Part shown: in pieces, positions 5,755-6,400 of the stretch
Layout of the letters: every line of letters begins with the position of its first letter
Numbering within the stretch: position 1 is the stretch's first letter
Assembly: GCA_947377625.1 (NCBI GenBank)
Contig: CANCGR010000159.1
Coordinates: forward strand, 1 to 6,400
DNA: 6,400 bases
Direction: 5' to 3'
DNA from: Gammaproteobacteria bacterium
GTDB lineage: Bacteria > Pseudomonadota > Gammaproteobacteria > Pseudomonadales > Pseudohongiellaceae
Notes under the pieces: generated by a model
Databases searched by the model: none
What the model saw: the letters and a program-made list of their open reading frames with translations, nothing else
What the model was told of the DNA's origin: nothing
Position numbers and translations under genes: made by a program

Positions 5755-6400
5755 ATGCAAGATTTTGACCTGTTTGTGATTGGAGCCGGCTCTGCCGGGG
5801 TAAGGGCCGCACGCACTGCGGCGGCGTTGGGTGCCAAGGTGGCGATCGCGGAAGACAAACCACTGGGCGGCACTTGCGTCAACGTGGGCTGCGTTCCCAA
5901 GAAACTCTATAGCTATGCCAGTCACTATGGTACCGGCTTTGCTGACGCCAAAGGTTTTGGCTGGCAGCTGGGGCAGGTGAGCTTCGACTGGCCGACCTTG
6001 CGGGACAACAAGATCCGTGAAATCAGCCGCCTCAATGGCATCTATGAAAGCCTGCTGGTGAAAGCCGGGGTAACGTTGCTGACAGGAAAAGCCGCGCTGA
6101 CTTCAGCTACCACTGTTGTGGTCAATGGTCAGGCGTACCGGGCGCGTTACATCCTGATCTGCACCGGCGGCCGGCCTGAGCGCCCGTCTTTCCAGGGTCA
6201 TGAACTGAGCTTGAGTTCTGACCAGATCTTCGATTTGCCTGAATTGCCAACCCGCATGCTGGTGCTCGGTGCCGGCTATATCGGCGTTGAATTTGCTGGC
6301 ATCTTTGCCGGTCTGGGCGTGGAAACCTGGCTCAGCTGGCGCAGCGAGTTGCCGCTGCGCGGTTTTGATGAGGATGTGCGCAAGCATTTCATGGCGGAAG
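5755..6400 (+). CDS. gor: Glutathione reductase (NADPH), 3'-truncated by the window edge
   Basis: This FAD flavoenzyme reduces glutathione disulfide with NADPH in the cytoplasm. The first 215 codons (of about 450 in the family) are present and open to the window end. The FAD-binding motif GAGSAG is at 10-15. The redox disulfide Cys41/Cys46 lies in GGTCVNVGCVPKK, and CTGGRP is at 136-141. The second dinucleotide fold GAGYIG is at 172-177. Arg196 and Arg202 in SWRSELPLRGFDED align with the two E. coli arginines that give NADPH preference, which separates it from lipoamide dehydrogenase and mercuric reductase. The N-terminal wording (GAGSAGVRAAR, GGTCVNVGCVPKKLY) is nearer the alphaproteobacterial/plant type than E. 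coli Gor, from memory. The start is the ATG at 5755: an in-frame TGA at 5749 excludes anything further upstream. The Shine-Dalgarno is weak. The interface, catalytic His and C-terminal half are outside the window. Confidence 0.94.
   Translation, partial: MQDFDLFVIGAGSAGVRAARTAAALGAKVAIAEDKPLGGTCVNVGCVPKKLYSYASHYGTGFADAKGFGWQLGQVSFDWPTLRDNKIREISRLNGIYESLLVKAGVTLLTGKAALTSATTVVVNGQAYRARYILICTGGRPERPSFQGHELSLSSDQIFDLPELPTRMLVLGAGYIGVEFAGIFAGLGVETWLSWRSELPLRGFDEDVRKHFMAE

Noticed and set aside
6103..6387. A minus-strand open frame opposite gor
   Set aside because: The plus strand here encodes conserved glutathione reductase motifs (CTGGRP, GAGYIG), so the reverse frame is a by-product.

Overview
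The window looks like a chromosomal segment of a gammaproteobacterium of moderately high GC (low to mid 50s by eye, not computed). The evidence is a dense gene layout, an Entner-Doudoroff aldolase next to a group A (E. coli type) glucokinase, a periplasmic gamma-glutamyltransferase very close to the E. coli enzyme, and a P22 Arc-like ribbon-helix-helix protein. I cannot name a genus from the sequence.

Layout. Positions 1-1587 (+) carry sugar catabolism: the 3' part of KDPG aldolase (eda, 5' end outside the window) and a complete glucokinase (glk). A palindromic repeat (1570-1636) overlaps the glk stop codon. Next is an integral membrane acyltransferase-3 family protein (1678-2799, +) that may use a promoter partly built from the repeat. 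A 16-bp tandem repeat sits at its stop codon in the 45-bp gap to the convergent gene. Positions 2845-5625 (-) hold three closely spaced genes, in transcription order an Arc-like ribbon-helix-helix protein, an AlkB-type 2-oxoglutarate/Fe(II) dioxygenase, and gamma-glutamyltransferase (ggt). A 129-bp divergent control region (5626-5754) separates them from a glutathione reductase gene (gor, +), which starts at 5755 and runs off the right edge.

How the genes fit together. Eda and Glk belong to glucose catabolism: Glk makes glucose-6-phosphate, and Eda splits the KDPG derived from it into pyruvate and glyceraldehyde-3-phosphate. The right half is coherent in another way. Gor regenerates reduced glutathione in the cytoplasm, Ggt cleaves gamma-glutamyl compounds such as glutathione in the periplasm, and AlkB reverses alkylation damage to nucleic acids. 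A putative DNA-binding regulator leads the minus-strand group, and the shared divergent region holds a perfect 7-bp inverted repeat overlapping candidate -10 boxes on both strands. I infer, but cannot show, a thiol/alkylation-stress module under common control. Nearly all of the sequence is explained by recognisable genes. The unusual points are the repeat that rewrites the glk C-terminus, the Glk motif substitution, and the divergent regulatory region.
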